From: Chloroflexota bacterium
GTDB taxonomy: Bacteria; Chloroflexota; UBA11872
NCBI GenBank assembly: GCA_026707585.1
Contig: JAPOWQ010000025.1
Span: 1 to 64,000 of the forward strand
Reading direction: 5' to 3'
DNA length: 64,000 nucleotides
Positions 56,415-64,000 of the stretch are shown here, one piece after another (position 1 is the first letter of the stretch; every line of letters begins with the position of its first letter). A program made the position numbers and the translations under genes. Below the pieces are notes generated by a model that saw only the letters and a program-made list of their open reading frames with translations, had not been told where the DNA came from and searched no databases.

Positions 56415-57386
56415 CTAAACGTCCAACCTGAACAACCTCGCCGCGTTCGCCCCATAAATCTTCGCCCGCTCCTCGTCGCTTATCGGCAGGTCGTCCACGA
56501 TTGAACTGATCACGTCCGGCTCAACCCACGGGTGGTCGCTGGCGAACATCAGCTGGTCTGGCCCCACCATCTCCAGGCCGTAGCGCACGGCTGCCGGCCA
56601 GGGCGAAACCGTGTCGAACCAGATCTGCCGCAGGTATTCGCTGGGCGGCTTGGTGAGGTTTTCCGCACCGCGCTTCAGCACCATTGTCTGGTGGTCCAGC
56701 CGGCCGATCAGGTACGGCAGCGCTCCGCCCACGTGCGGGCACACGATCGTCAAGTCCGGATGGCGATCCATCAGCCCGCTGACGATGATGCGCGCCAGCG
56801 CGATCGTCGTATCGAACATCAGGCCCAGCGCGCCGGTCAGGTTCCGGCCTTTCACCTGGTCGATGGTCACCGGACACGCCGGGTGCAGATAGAGCGGAAT
56901 GCCCAGTTCCTCGGCCCGCCCGAACAGCCACTCGAACTCCGGCTCGTCCGGGTGCCGTCCGTCCAGGTTGGCGTAGAGCAGCACGCCCCGCATGTCCAGG
57001 TCGTGCACGGCCCGATCCAGCTCCTCGCGAGCCGCCTCCTCCTGGTAGAGCGGCAGTACGCACAGCCCGGCAAAGCGTCCGGGATACGTTCGCGTCTGCT
57101 CGGCGATGTAGTCGTTGTACAGCCGCGCCACCATCGGTCCGTCGTCCCCAAAGCGCTCGGGTCCCGGATCGTTCGGCGACAGCACCGTCAGGTCAATCCC
57201 CGCCGCGTCCATCGTCCGCACCTTGGCGTCCATGTCCGAGTGCCCCGGCATGGCCGTCCGCCGCCACTTGCCGGTATCGATGAAGAGCGTGCCGCCGTCC
57301 CGGAACGCCAGCGGTTCCTCGTCACGGGTTAGCAGGTAGTCCAGGAACGGTTCGGGCCAGATGTGGCTCTGGGTGTCGATTCGCAT
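56415..57386 (-). CDS. amidohydrolase (ACMSD-like)
   Basis: MRIDTQSHIWPEPFLDYLL, LYLHPACP, TIVCPHVGGALPYLIGRLDH, MFASDHPWVEP. Confidence 0.9.
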   Translation of the reverse strand: MRIDTQSHIWPEPFLDYLLTRDEEPLAFRDGGTLFIDTGKWRRTAMPGHSDMDAKVRTMDAAGIDLTVLSPNDPGPERFGDDGPMVARLYNDYIAEQTRTYPGRFAGLCVLPLYQEEAAREELDRAVHDLDMRGVLLYANLDGRHPDEPEFEWLFGRAEELGIPLYLHPACPVTIDQVKGRNLTGALGLMFDTTIALARIIVSGLMDRHPDLTIVCPHVGGALPYLIGRLDHQTMVLKRGAENLTKPPSEYLRQIWFDTVSPWPAAVRYGLEMVGPDQLMFASDHPWVEPDVISSIVDDLPISDEERAKIYGANAARLFRLDV

Positions 57387-57546
57387 TCGGACCTGTGCGT
57401 TTGTCCGCGGTCGTCACGCAACCGCGGGAGGCGCTCGCCGAAGCACCGGCTCCGGTGAGCTGATCGAGCGTTGCCGATTATGCGCGTTTGCCTGCCTCGA
57501 CACGGACCGGCAGGATTCGGAAGCCGTCTGCGCCCGAGGCTGAACC

Positions 57547-58344
57547 ATGGATCCGAGCGTGCTCGAGTCGGTCGTGAATCGACCCGTGTTTGATCTCGGC
57601 ACGCCCTACAACATGGGCATGCCCGTGCATCCGTCGCATCCGCCCTACGTGTTCACCTTGCAGCGGCGCCACGGCGACACTATGCGCCCGGGCGGCCTTG
57701 GCTCCGCTAATGAACTGATCGTCATGTGCGGCCACACCGGCACGCATCTCGACGCGCTGGCCCACTTCGCGCGCGACGGAATCATGTGCGGCGGTCTCGA
57801 AGCGGCCGAGGTCCAACGCGGCGGCCGCGGAATGACCGAGCACGGCATCGAGCGGGTACCCCCCATCGTGCGCCGCGGCGTTCTGCTTGACGTCGCCGGC
57901 GCCGAGGGCGTCGACATCCTGCCCAATGACTTTGCCATCACCACCGACATAGCCCAGGCCGTCGCCCGCGAGCACGGCGTCGAAGTCCGTAAGGACGATG
58001 CCCTCCTGGTTCGCACCGGCCTCATGCAACGTTGGAACGACCCGGCCTTCCTGGACCTCGAGAACGGCCAGCCCGGAATCACCGCCGACTGCGCCGAATG
58101 GCTGGCCGAGACCGGCGTCTACCTGGGCGGCGCCGACACCATGACCTTCGAGTTCATCCCCGCCGGCGACGACCGCCTTCCGGTCCACGGCATCTTTCTT
58201 GTGGACCACGGCATCCACATCCTTGAGAACGCCGATCTCGAGTCCCTCGCCGCCGCCGGCGTCTACGAGTTCCTCTTTGTAATGTCCCCGCTCAAGATCG
58301 TCGGCGCCACCGCCTCGCCGGTCCGCCCCATCGCCATCGCCTAG
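57547..58344 (+). CDS. cyclase family protein (kynurenine formamidase-like)
   Basis: FDLGTPYNMGMPVHPSHPPYVF, CGHTGTHLDALAHF. Confidence 0.88.
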   Translation: MDPSVLESVVNRPVFDLGTPYNMGMPVHPSHPPYVFTLQRRHGDTMRPGGLGSANELIVMCGHTGTHLDALAHFARDGIMCGGLEAAEVQRGGRGMTEHGIERVPPIVRRGVLLDVAGAEGVDILPNDFAITTDIAQAVAREHGVEVRKDDALLVRTGLMQRWNDPAFLDLENGQPGITADCAEWLAETGVYLGGADTMTFEFIPAGDDRLPVHGIFLVDHGIHILENADLESLAAAGVYEFLFVMSPLKIVGATASPVRPIAIA

Positions 58345-58380
58345 CGTCCGCCCGACGACCCAGCAACCTCGGAGATCCGA

Positions 58381-59397
58381 ATGAAGGCCGCCTACCTCGA
58401 AGAAGCCCTCCAGGTCCACACCCGCGACGTGCCGCTGCCCGATCCCGGTCCCGGCGAGGTACTCATCCGGGTTCGGTCGGTGGGCGTCTGCGCTTCGGAT
58501 GTCCACTACTACGAACACGGACGCATCGGCCGCTATGTCGTCGGTGAGCCGCTCATCCTCGGCCACGAGCCCGCGGGCGAAGTCGTCGCGCTCGGATCCG
58601 GCATCAACTCCCTCACCGAAGGTGACCGCGTCTCCATCGAACCCGGCGTTCCCTGCCGCGCATGCATGCACTGCCGCACCGGCCACTACAACCTCTGCGA
58701 CGATGTTGTTTTCATGGCAACCCCGCCCGTGCACGGCGCGTTCGTCGAATACGTTGCCCATCCCGCCGACTTCGCGTACCGCATCCCCGACCACGTCTCG
58801 TACGACGAGGCTGCCCTGATCGAGCCGCTCTCGGTCGGCCTGTTCGCCGCCCGTCGCGGACAGGCCCGCCTGGGCGACCGCGCCGCCATCCTGGGCGCCG
58901 GCCCGATCGGCCTTATGACCCTGCTGGCTCTCCAGAGCCAGGGGATCCGCGACGTAACCCTGGTCGACATCGAGCCCTTCCGTCTTCAGAAGGCCCTTGA
59001 ACTCGGCGCCGTTGACGCCATCGACGGCCGCGCAGAAGACGTGGGCCAGACCCGCGCCACCCAGTTCGACCTCGTCGTCGAAACCGCCGGCAACTCCACC
59101 ACCCTTACCCAAACCACCCGCATTGCCCGACGTGGTGGACGTGTCGTGCTGGTGGGTATGACGGACGCGGATCTGACGCCCATCGACACCAACGAACTGG
59201 TCGACAAGGCCCTGGACATTGCCGGTGTATTCCGCTATGCCAACACTTGGCCGCTCGCTGTTGACTTGCTGACCCGCGGCGCGGTCGACATCAAGCCCCT
59301 CATCACCGCGCACTATCCGCTCGAAGCCGCTGGCGAGGCCCTCGAAAGCGCCCGCACCCGCAAGGACGCCAACATCAAGGTCATGGTTACCCCCTAG
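58381..59397 (+). CDS. zinc-dependent NAD(P) dehydrogenase (sorbitol/threonine dehydrogenase-like)
   Basis: VGVCASDVHYYEHGRIGRYVVGEPLILGHEPAGEVVALG, VSIEPGVPCRACMHCRTGHYNLC, AILGAGPIGLMTLLA. Confidence 0.93.
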   Translation: MKAAYLEEALQVHTRDVPLPDPGPGEVLIRVRSVGVCASDVHYYEHGRIGRYVVGEPLILGHEPAGEVVALGSGINSLTEGDRVSIEPGVPCRACMHCRTGHYNLCDDVVFMATPPVHGAFVEYVAHPADFAYRIPDHVSYDEAALIEPLSVGLFAARRGQARLGDRAAILGAGPIGLMTLLALQSQGIRDVTLVDIEPFRLQKALELGAVDAIDGRAEDVGQTRATQFDLVVETAGNSTTLTQTTRIARRGGRVVLVGMTDADLTPIDTNELVDKALDIAGVFRYANTWPLAVDLLTRGAVDIKPLITAHYPLEAAGEALESARTRKDANIKVMVTP

Positions 59398-59468
59398 CGA
59401 TCGCGAGGGCGTCCTGGAGGCGGGAGAACCGCTTTGTCGCCGCGACGGTGTGACGTAGAGTCTCGGCC

Positions 59469-59975
59469 ATGCCCCGCGCCGAAGGCTCAACCACGTTCGC
59501 AACCGGCGACCTCGCGCCGGACTTCGACGTTCCGGTGGCTGGCACCGACGAACGGGTCACCCTGCAGGACTTTGCCGGTCGGTGGCTGTGCCTGGTCTTC
59601 CTGAGACATACCTGGTGACTGAGCTGCCAGGGCTACCTGGCGCGGCTCGAGGTCGAGCTGGACGAGTGGACACGCAGAGGCGCGGCCGTCGCGGGCGTAT
59701 TCCCACAGGGTCTTGACGCCGTTTCGGGATTCGCCACGCGCGAAGAGATTCCGTTTCCTATCTTGGCCGATCCCGATCGCCAGATGACCCGCGACTACGG
59801 CGTGTACGTCCGGTTCCGCTACGACTCCTGGAACACCGCGCGGCCATCCGTGTTCCTTATCGATCCCGCCGGCATGGTGCGCAAGCTGTGGGTTGGCAGT
59901 CACCAACTCGACTGGCCGGTAACCGCGGACTTCTGGCAGGTGATCGACGGCCATGAAGCGAACGGTGAGCAATGA
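59469..59975 (+). CDS. candidate selenoprotein: peroxiredoxin/AhpC-TSA-like thioredoxin-fold protein with in-frame TGA (Sec) at 59616-59618 in a UxxC motif
   Basis: MPRAEGSTTFATGDLAPDFDVPVAGTDERVTLQDFAGRWLCLVFLRHTW[TGA]LSCQGYLARLEVELDEWTRRGAAVAGVFPQGLDAVSGFATREEIPFPILADPDRQMTRDYGVYVRFRYDSWNTARPSVFLIDPAGMVRKLWVGSHQLDWPVTADFWQVIDGHEANGEQ*; the frame is continuous apart from the single TGA. Confidence 0.82.
59621..59648 (+). promoter_or_regulatory. candidate bacterial SECIS hairpin downstream of the in-frame TGA
   Basis: GAGCTGCCAGG-GCTA-CCTGGCG-(CG)-GCTC: 11 bp with one G.U pair and a 2-nt bulge; alternative hairpin 59643-59660 CGGCTCG-AGGT-CGAGCTG. Confidence 0.55.
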
Positions 59976-60078
59976 CCGCAACGGAAAGTTCAAGCCTTCT
60001 ATACTCGGAGTGTGGCGCCCGGCAGTACTGAGCACCACGCGCAGCGGAAGGGTGGACCGCTGGCACCGGAGGACCACC

Positions 60079-60282
60079 ATGACCGCAGGCGAGACGAGCG
60101 CCGACCCTGGACTTGAAGTTTCACGACTCGGCCACCGCATGAGCCGGCTCGAAGGCGCCTACGAGCACCTCGCCACCAAGGCCGACCTCAAGGACCTTGA
60201 ACTGCGACTCACGCTGCGCATGCTCAGCATTGTCGGAGTCGCCACCGGCCTCATCATCGCCGTCGATCGGCTGTGGTCGTAA
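60079..60282 (+). CDS. small coiled-coil plus TM protein, third paralog of 35649/36062
   Basis: EGAYEHLATKADLKDLELRLTLRMLSIVGVATGLIIAVDRLWS. Confidence 0.65.
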   Translation: MTAGETSADPGLEVSRLGHRMSRLEGAYEHLATKADLKDLELRLTLRMLSIVGVATGLIIAVDRLWS

Positions 60283-60294
60283 GCAGTCCGCGCC

Positions 60295-62451
60295 TTAGTC
60301 GACGGCTGCCCTGAGCAAGTCGGCCAGATGCATTGGCCGACCCGCCCCGGGCACTGCCGGCCCCTCGTTGAGGTGCATCAGGCACCCGGGGTTGTCCGCG
60401 CACACCACCTCCGCGCCTGTAGCGGCGAAGGCCTCTAGCTTGCGGGTGCGCATGCGGCGGGCGACTTCCGGGTGATCGAAGGAGAAGGAGCCGCCGAAGC
60501 CGCAGCATTCGCCTGAAGGCGGGGCTTCGACGACCGTGTAGCCGGCGTCGGTTAGCAGCTCGCGCGTCTCGGTGGTCAGCCCCAGGCCATGCTTCGACTG
60601 GCAGGCGTCGTGGATCGTCACCACGCCGCTTGCTCGACCCAGCATCTCGTCGGGAATCCCTCGCTCAGCTACATAGCTAGTGAAGTCCCGCACCTTGGCG
60701 GCCGCCGCCCGGGCACGCTCGGCCCACGCCGGATCGTCCTCTGACAGCCGCGCGTAGTCATTCAGCATCGCGCCGGCGCAGCTGGTTGACGTGCTTACCA
60801 CTGCGTCCACCTCAAGCCGCTCAATGGCTTCGACGGTCTGCCGCATCATCCGCGTCGCTTCATCCTTATATCCCGCGTTGATCGCGGGCAGCGCGCAGCA
60901 CGATGGAAACTGCACGGGATCGACACCGACCCCCAGCGCCTCCAGTACCGCCACCGCGGCCTCGCCGGTCTCCGGCGAAAGCCAGTCCGTCAGGCAGCCG
61001 GGGAAATACGCCACCCGCGTGGTCGCCTTGGAGTCCTTCGTCGCCAGTTCACCAATACGGTCCCGGAACGGCCGTCGCTGCACGTTCGGCAGCGGCCGCC
61101 GTTTCAGTGGCGATCCTGGCAGCTGACGGCCCAGCGCCTGCAACCACGGAGCCTTAGAGGCCAGCCGCGCTCCGCGCTCCAGCATCCCTTCGTCCGCCAG
61201 CGCGCCCAGGGCGCGCTTCTTCATGGTGTTGCTGGAATGCCCCTCGGCCACCGCCCGCTCGCGGACATCGAGGATCAGGTCATGAATCGGAATCCCCGCC
61301 GGGCACACGCTGGCGCAGGCCCCGCAGCCGGCGCAGAGCGACTGCGGCCCGGCAATGTGCTCCAGGCCGTGGTGATAGGGCGTCACCAACAGCCCGATGG
61401 GCCCTGTGTAGATGTGCCCCATCGCGTGTCCGCCCACCTGCTGGTAGACCGGACACACATTCGAGCAGGCCCCGCAGCGCACGCACTGCAAGGCCGAGCG
61501 CATGCGCGGGTTGCTGCGAATGGCCTCGCGCCCGTTGTCCAGCAGCACGATGTGGACGTGCCGCGGACCGTGCACGCCCATCGAAAGCGAAAGCTCGATG
61601 TCGGCGCTGCGGCTGGGGCCCGAGATAAATGACACGTAGGTCGAGATCGGCTGGCCGGTCGCGCTACGCGGGAGGCTCTCCAGCATCGTCGTGGCGTCGG
61701 CCAGGGTGGGTACCAGCTTGTCGATGCCGGCAATCACGATGTGCACTGGCGGCAACGCGCTGGCCAACCGCGTGTTGCCCTCGTTGCATACCAGCATCAC
61801 GGTCCCTGACGCGGCCACCAGCGCGTTCGCGCCCGTGATGCCCGCGCCGGCCTCGATGAAGCGGCTGCGCAGGTGGCGGGCCGCCGCTCCCACCAACACG
61901 TCGGGATCCGGCGGCAGGTCTTCGCCGGTGGCCCGGCTGATCAGTTCGGCCGCGCGCTCGCGAACGATGTGTAGGGCGGGGGCGACGATGTGGGAAGGAC
62001 GCTCCCCCGCTACCTGCACCAGGAACTCGCCGAGGTCGGTCTCCACGACCTCGATGCCGTTGTCCTCGAGGGCGGCGTTGAGTTGGATCTCCTCGGTGGC
62101 CATCGACTTGCTCTTGACCACCATCTGGACCTCATGGTCGTGCAGCACCTGCAGGGCGGTCGCAACAGCGCCCGCGGCGTCGGTGGGTCCATGCACCACG
62201 GTCCCCACGGCCTGCGCCGCGGCCGTGAACTCCTCCACCAACTCCGGCATTCGGTCCAGCGCGGCCTGGCGCCGGCCGCCCAGGTCGGCCTGGCTACCCT
62301 CGAAGTCGCGAGCGCTGAAAGCCGCGTCGCGGCGCTCGCTGAGCTGCGGCAGCGAGCGGCCCAGGGCCACCGGCAGCGACTCTGATTCCAGCGCTTCCCG
62401 TAGCCGCTCCTTGAACGGCGGGATCGTGTGCGCGGCGCTACCGGCCGCCAT
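60295..62451 (-). CDS. LutB-like LUD/[4Fe-4S] protein fused to a LutA-like CCG-domain protein
   Basis: LUD-like N-terminus; CVRCGACSNVCPVYQQVGGHAMGHIYTGPIG; CAGCGACASVCPAGIPIHDLI; then YFPGCLTDW, FPSCCALPAINAG, GECCGFGGSFSF (CCG motifs). Confidence 0.9.
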   Translation of the reverse strand: MAAGSAAHTIPPFKERLREALESESLPVALGRSLPQLSERRDAAFSARDFEGSQADLGGRRQAALDRMPELVEEFTAAAQAVGTVVHGPTDAAGAVATALQVLHDHEVQMVVKSKSMATEEIQLNAALEDNGIEVVETDLGEFLVQVAGERPSHIVAPALHIVRERAAELISRATGEDLPPDPDVLVGAAARHLRSRFIEAGAGITGANALVAASGTVMLVCNEGNTRLASALPPVHIVIAGIDKLVPTLADATTMLESLPRSATGQPISTYVSFISGPSRSADIELSLSMGVHGPRHVHIVLLDNGREAIRSNPRMRSALQCVRCGACSNVCPVYQQVGGHAMGHIYTGPIGLLVTPYHHGLEHIAGPQSLCAGCGACASVCPAGIPIHDLILDVRERAVAEGHSSNTMKKRALGALADEGMLERGARLASKAPWLQALGRQLPGSPLKRRPLPNVQRRPFRDRIGELATKDSKATTRVAYFPGCLTDWLSPETGEAAVAVLEALGVGVDPVQFPSCCALPAINAGYKDEATRMMRQTVEAIERLEVDAVVSTSTSCAGAMLNDYARLSEDDPAWAERARAAAAKVRDFTSYVAERGIPDEMLGRASGVVTIHDACQSKHGLGLTTETRELLTDAGYTVVEAPPSGECCGFGGSFSFDHPEVARRMRTRKLEAFAATGAEVVCADNPGCLMHLNEGPAVPGAGRPMHLADLLRAAVD

Positions 62452-62493
62452 CAGGGCCTCGTCGCTTGCGGTACGGCGCGCACACGGGTGGGC

Positions 62494-63498
62494 TTACCAG
62501 GGCATGCGGTGGTAGTCGGTCAGGTGCACCTCGCGGCCGGTGATGCTGGATGTCTCGGCGGCCTGCAGGATCTCGATGATGTGTCGGCCGTACTCGCTGC
62601 TTGTCTGCGGCCGCATGCCCATCTCGATCGACTGCGCGAAGTGGCGGTACTGCTCGCAGAACCCGTGCCTGCCGTCGTGCTCCACCTCGCGCCATTCGTT
62701 CTTCTGGCCGACGCGCACCGATCCGCGGATGGTGTACTGGATTTCGCCCAGCGCGCAGTGCGCCTCGATTCCGTCGGTCGCGCAGCCGTTGACGCTGCCC
62801 ACCACCACCAGGAGGCCGGGAACCCCGTTGGCGTACTGCACGAACGCCGTGGTCACATCGTCGGCGCCCTGGTAGTGCATGGAGGTGCTCTGCTTGGCCT
62901 TCACGGCCACGGCCCTCGACCCAATGCAGTGGGTCAGCCAGTCCACGGCGTGGACGCCGTTGCCCATCCACATGCCGCCGCCCATCCAGCGGGTGCGGTA
63001 CTGGTAGCGGCGTCCGCCGAAGCCCCAGTTCTTGTTGAAGCGCGAGAGGGCCGTGACCACCGGGCCAAGGTCGTTGGAGTCCAGGATTTCCCGCGCTTTG
63101 CGCGGCGCCGGGTGGAACCGCCCCGTCAGCCCGATTTGCAGGATATTGCCGGAGGCCTGTTCGGCCTCGATCATGCGGTCGCATTCCTCCAGCGTGTTGG
63201 CCATGGGCTTTTCGACCAGGACGTGACGTCCGGCGTTGAGCGCGTCGACGGTCAGGTCGGCGTGCAGGTGGTGGCCCAGGATGATGGCCACGGCGTCCAC
63301 GTTGGGGTCTTCCAGCAGCTTGTGGTGGTTGGGGTAGACCGCCGGGATTTCCCACTCCTTGCGGTGCGACTCGCGCAGATCCTCCACCAGGTCGGCCGCG
63401 GCCACGCAGCGCGCGAACCCCTCGTCCTCGGCGATCTTCAGCGCGGTGAGGTGCGCATTCGCGATTCCGCCCAGTCCGACCACTCCGATACCAAGCAT
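62494..63498 (-). CDS. Gfo/Idh/MocA family oxidoreductase
   Basis: MLGIGVVGLGGIANAHLTALKIAEDEGFARCVAAAD, HVLVEKPMANTLEECDRMI; ATG 63498 chosen over the ORF-track start 63684. Confidence 0.92.
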   Translation of the reverse strand: MLGIGVVGLGGIANAHLTALKIAEDEGFARCVAAADLVEDLRESHRKEWEIPAVYPNHHKLLEDPNVDAVAIILGHHLHADLTVDALNAGRHVLVEKPMANTLEECDRMIEAEQASGNILQIGLTGRFHPAPRKAREILDSNDLGPVVTALSRFNKNWGFGGRRYQYRTRWMGGGMWMGNGVHAVDWLTHCIGSRAVAVKAKQSTSMHYQGADDVTTAFVQYANGVPGLLVVVGSVNGCATDGIEAHCALGEIQYTIRGSVRVGQKNEWREVEHDGRHGFCEQYRHFAQSIEMGMRPQTSSEYGRHIIEILQAAETSSITGREVHLTDYHRMPW

Positions 63499-63612
63499 CG
63501 TGCCCTCCAGAATTCGGAACCCTGACCCTGGGCAACCATGGTGCCAGCGCCCCGCGCAGTCGGCATCCCGAGGCGGCGAATGGGGCTGCGAAGTGGGCGC
63601 CTTCGCGCACGT

Positions 63613-63636
63613 AAGAGTTTTTTCCAAAAAACTCTT
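63613..63636. repeat. 11-bp perfect inverted repeat with 2-nt spacer
   Basis: AAGAGTTTTTT-CC-AAAAAACTCTT, 115 nt upstream of the Gfo/Idh start at 63498 (minus strand). Confidence 0.9.
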
Positions 63637-63762
63637 GACCCGCGGCGGGGCACTTTCGGCCGGCATTTGGGGAGTGCCGGGCACGGCAGATTAGATGCCG
63701 ATCAGCGACGACCCGGAGTGATGCGAGCGGCACGCCGCCGGGCGAGGTGACGGCGGCGCGTC

Positions 63763-63791
63763 GCTTGACAGGCTCAGGACGAAGGGAGGGG
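63763..63791. repeat. possible dispersed intergenic repeat half-site (CTTGACAGGCTCAGGACGAAGGGAGGGG)
   Basis: Resembles the commonly recurring TTCGACAGGCTCAGGACGAACGG intergenic motif, by recollection. Confidence 0.4.
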
Positions 63792-64000
63792 TCGGCAGGC
63801 ATCCGGGAATGGGGTTGTGGAGACATCGGGAATAGTGTACTCTGAACGAGAACGCACGGCAAGTGCATTCCCGTCAAGCAGCCGGCGAGGTCTGCGAGCG
63901 GGGGTGACGACCAGGCTTCAACTCCCGCGACGATGAGCCGGCACCAGACAGCCCGTAGGGGCAGGCCAGCTCCTCGAATGCGTCCGGTCAGGGGGTGGTG

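Noticed and set aside
57478-59502. 674-aa minus-strand ORF
   Set aside because: Antisense shadow of the cyclase and dehydrogenase genes in high-GC DNA; Gly/Asp/Val-rich composition with no recognisable motif.
59487-60140. 217-aa minus-strand ORF over the selenoprotein locus
   Set aside because: Low-complexity antisense frame; the plus strand carries a clear thioredoxin-fold protein once the TGA is read through.
1-64000. CRISPR arrays and rRNA genes
   Set aside because: No regularly spaced repeats and no rRNA-like conserved segments were seen on reading either strand.

Overview
High-GC bacterial chromosome segment. The gene content (many Gfo/Idh/MocA, aldo-keto reductase, PhyH, sulfatase and zinc-ADH genes, plus a sox operon) resembles Chloroflexota, but taxonomy is inference only. 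The left end (1-4050) is one edge of an integrated element: zincin-like/VWA protein, RadC, small HTH protein, and a tyrosine integrase whose 3' end reads into a tRNA-Gly(GCC) gene. The rest is mostly catabolic and housekeeping genes: PdxA-like, M24 peptidase, RtcB, glycogen phosphorylase, DtxR-type regulator, MscS, soxBDAG, a QueC-like/SDR/QueD-like cluster, an Lhr-type helicase, HicBA, and a LutB-LutA-like fusion. Three tRNAs were found (Gly, Phe, Val). The strongest hidden signal is at 59469-59975. It is a peroxiredoxin/thioredoxin-fold gene interrupted by a single in-frame TGA exactly at the first Cys of a CxxC motif (HTW-U-LSC), followed 2 nt later by a strong hairpin. This is best explained as an unannotated selenoprotein, which the ORF track splits. 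Other notable items: a decayed 3' copy of an aldo/keto reductase (20853-21191), a sulfatase-fold protein with TIQVR in place of CxPSR, a near-perfect 19-bp inverted repeat directly upstream of a DUF4143-type ATPase, a tandemly duplicated small coiled-coil membrane gene with a third copy about 24 kb away, and a QueC-like protein with an altered PP-loop next to a pteridine-reductase-like SDR and a QueD/PTPS-like gene. All family names come from reading motifs; no database search was run.
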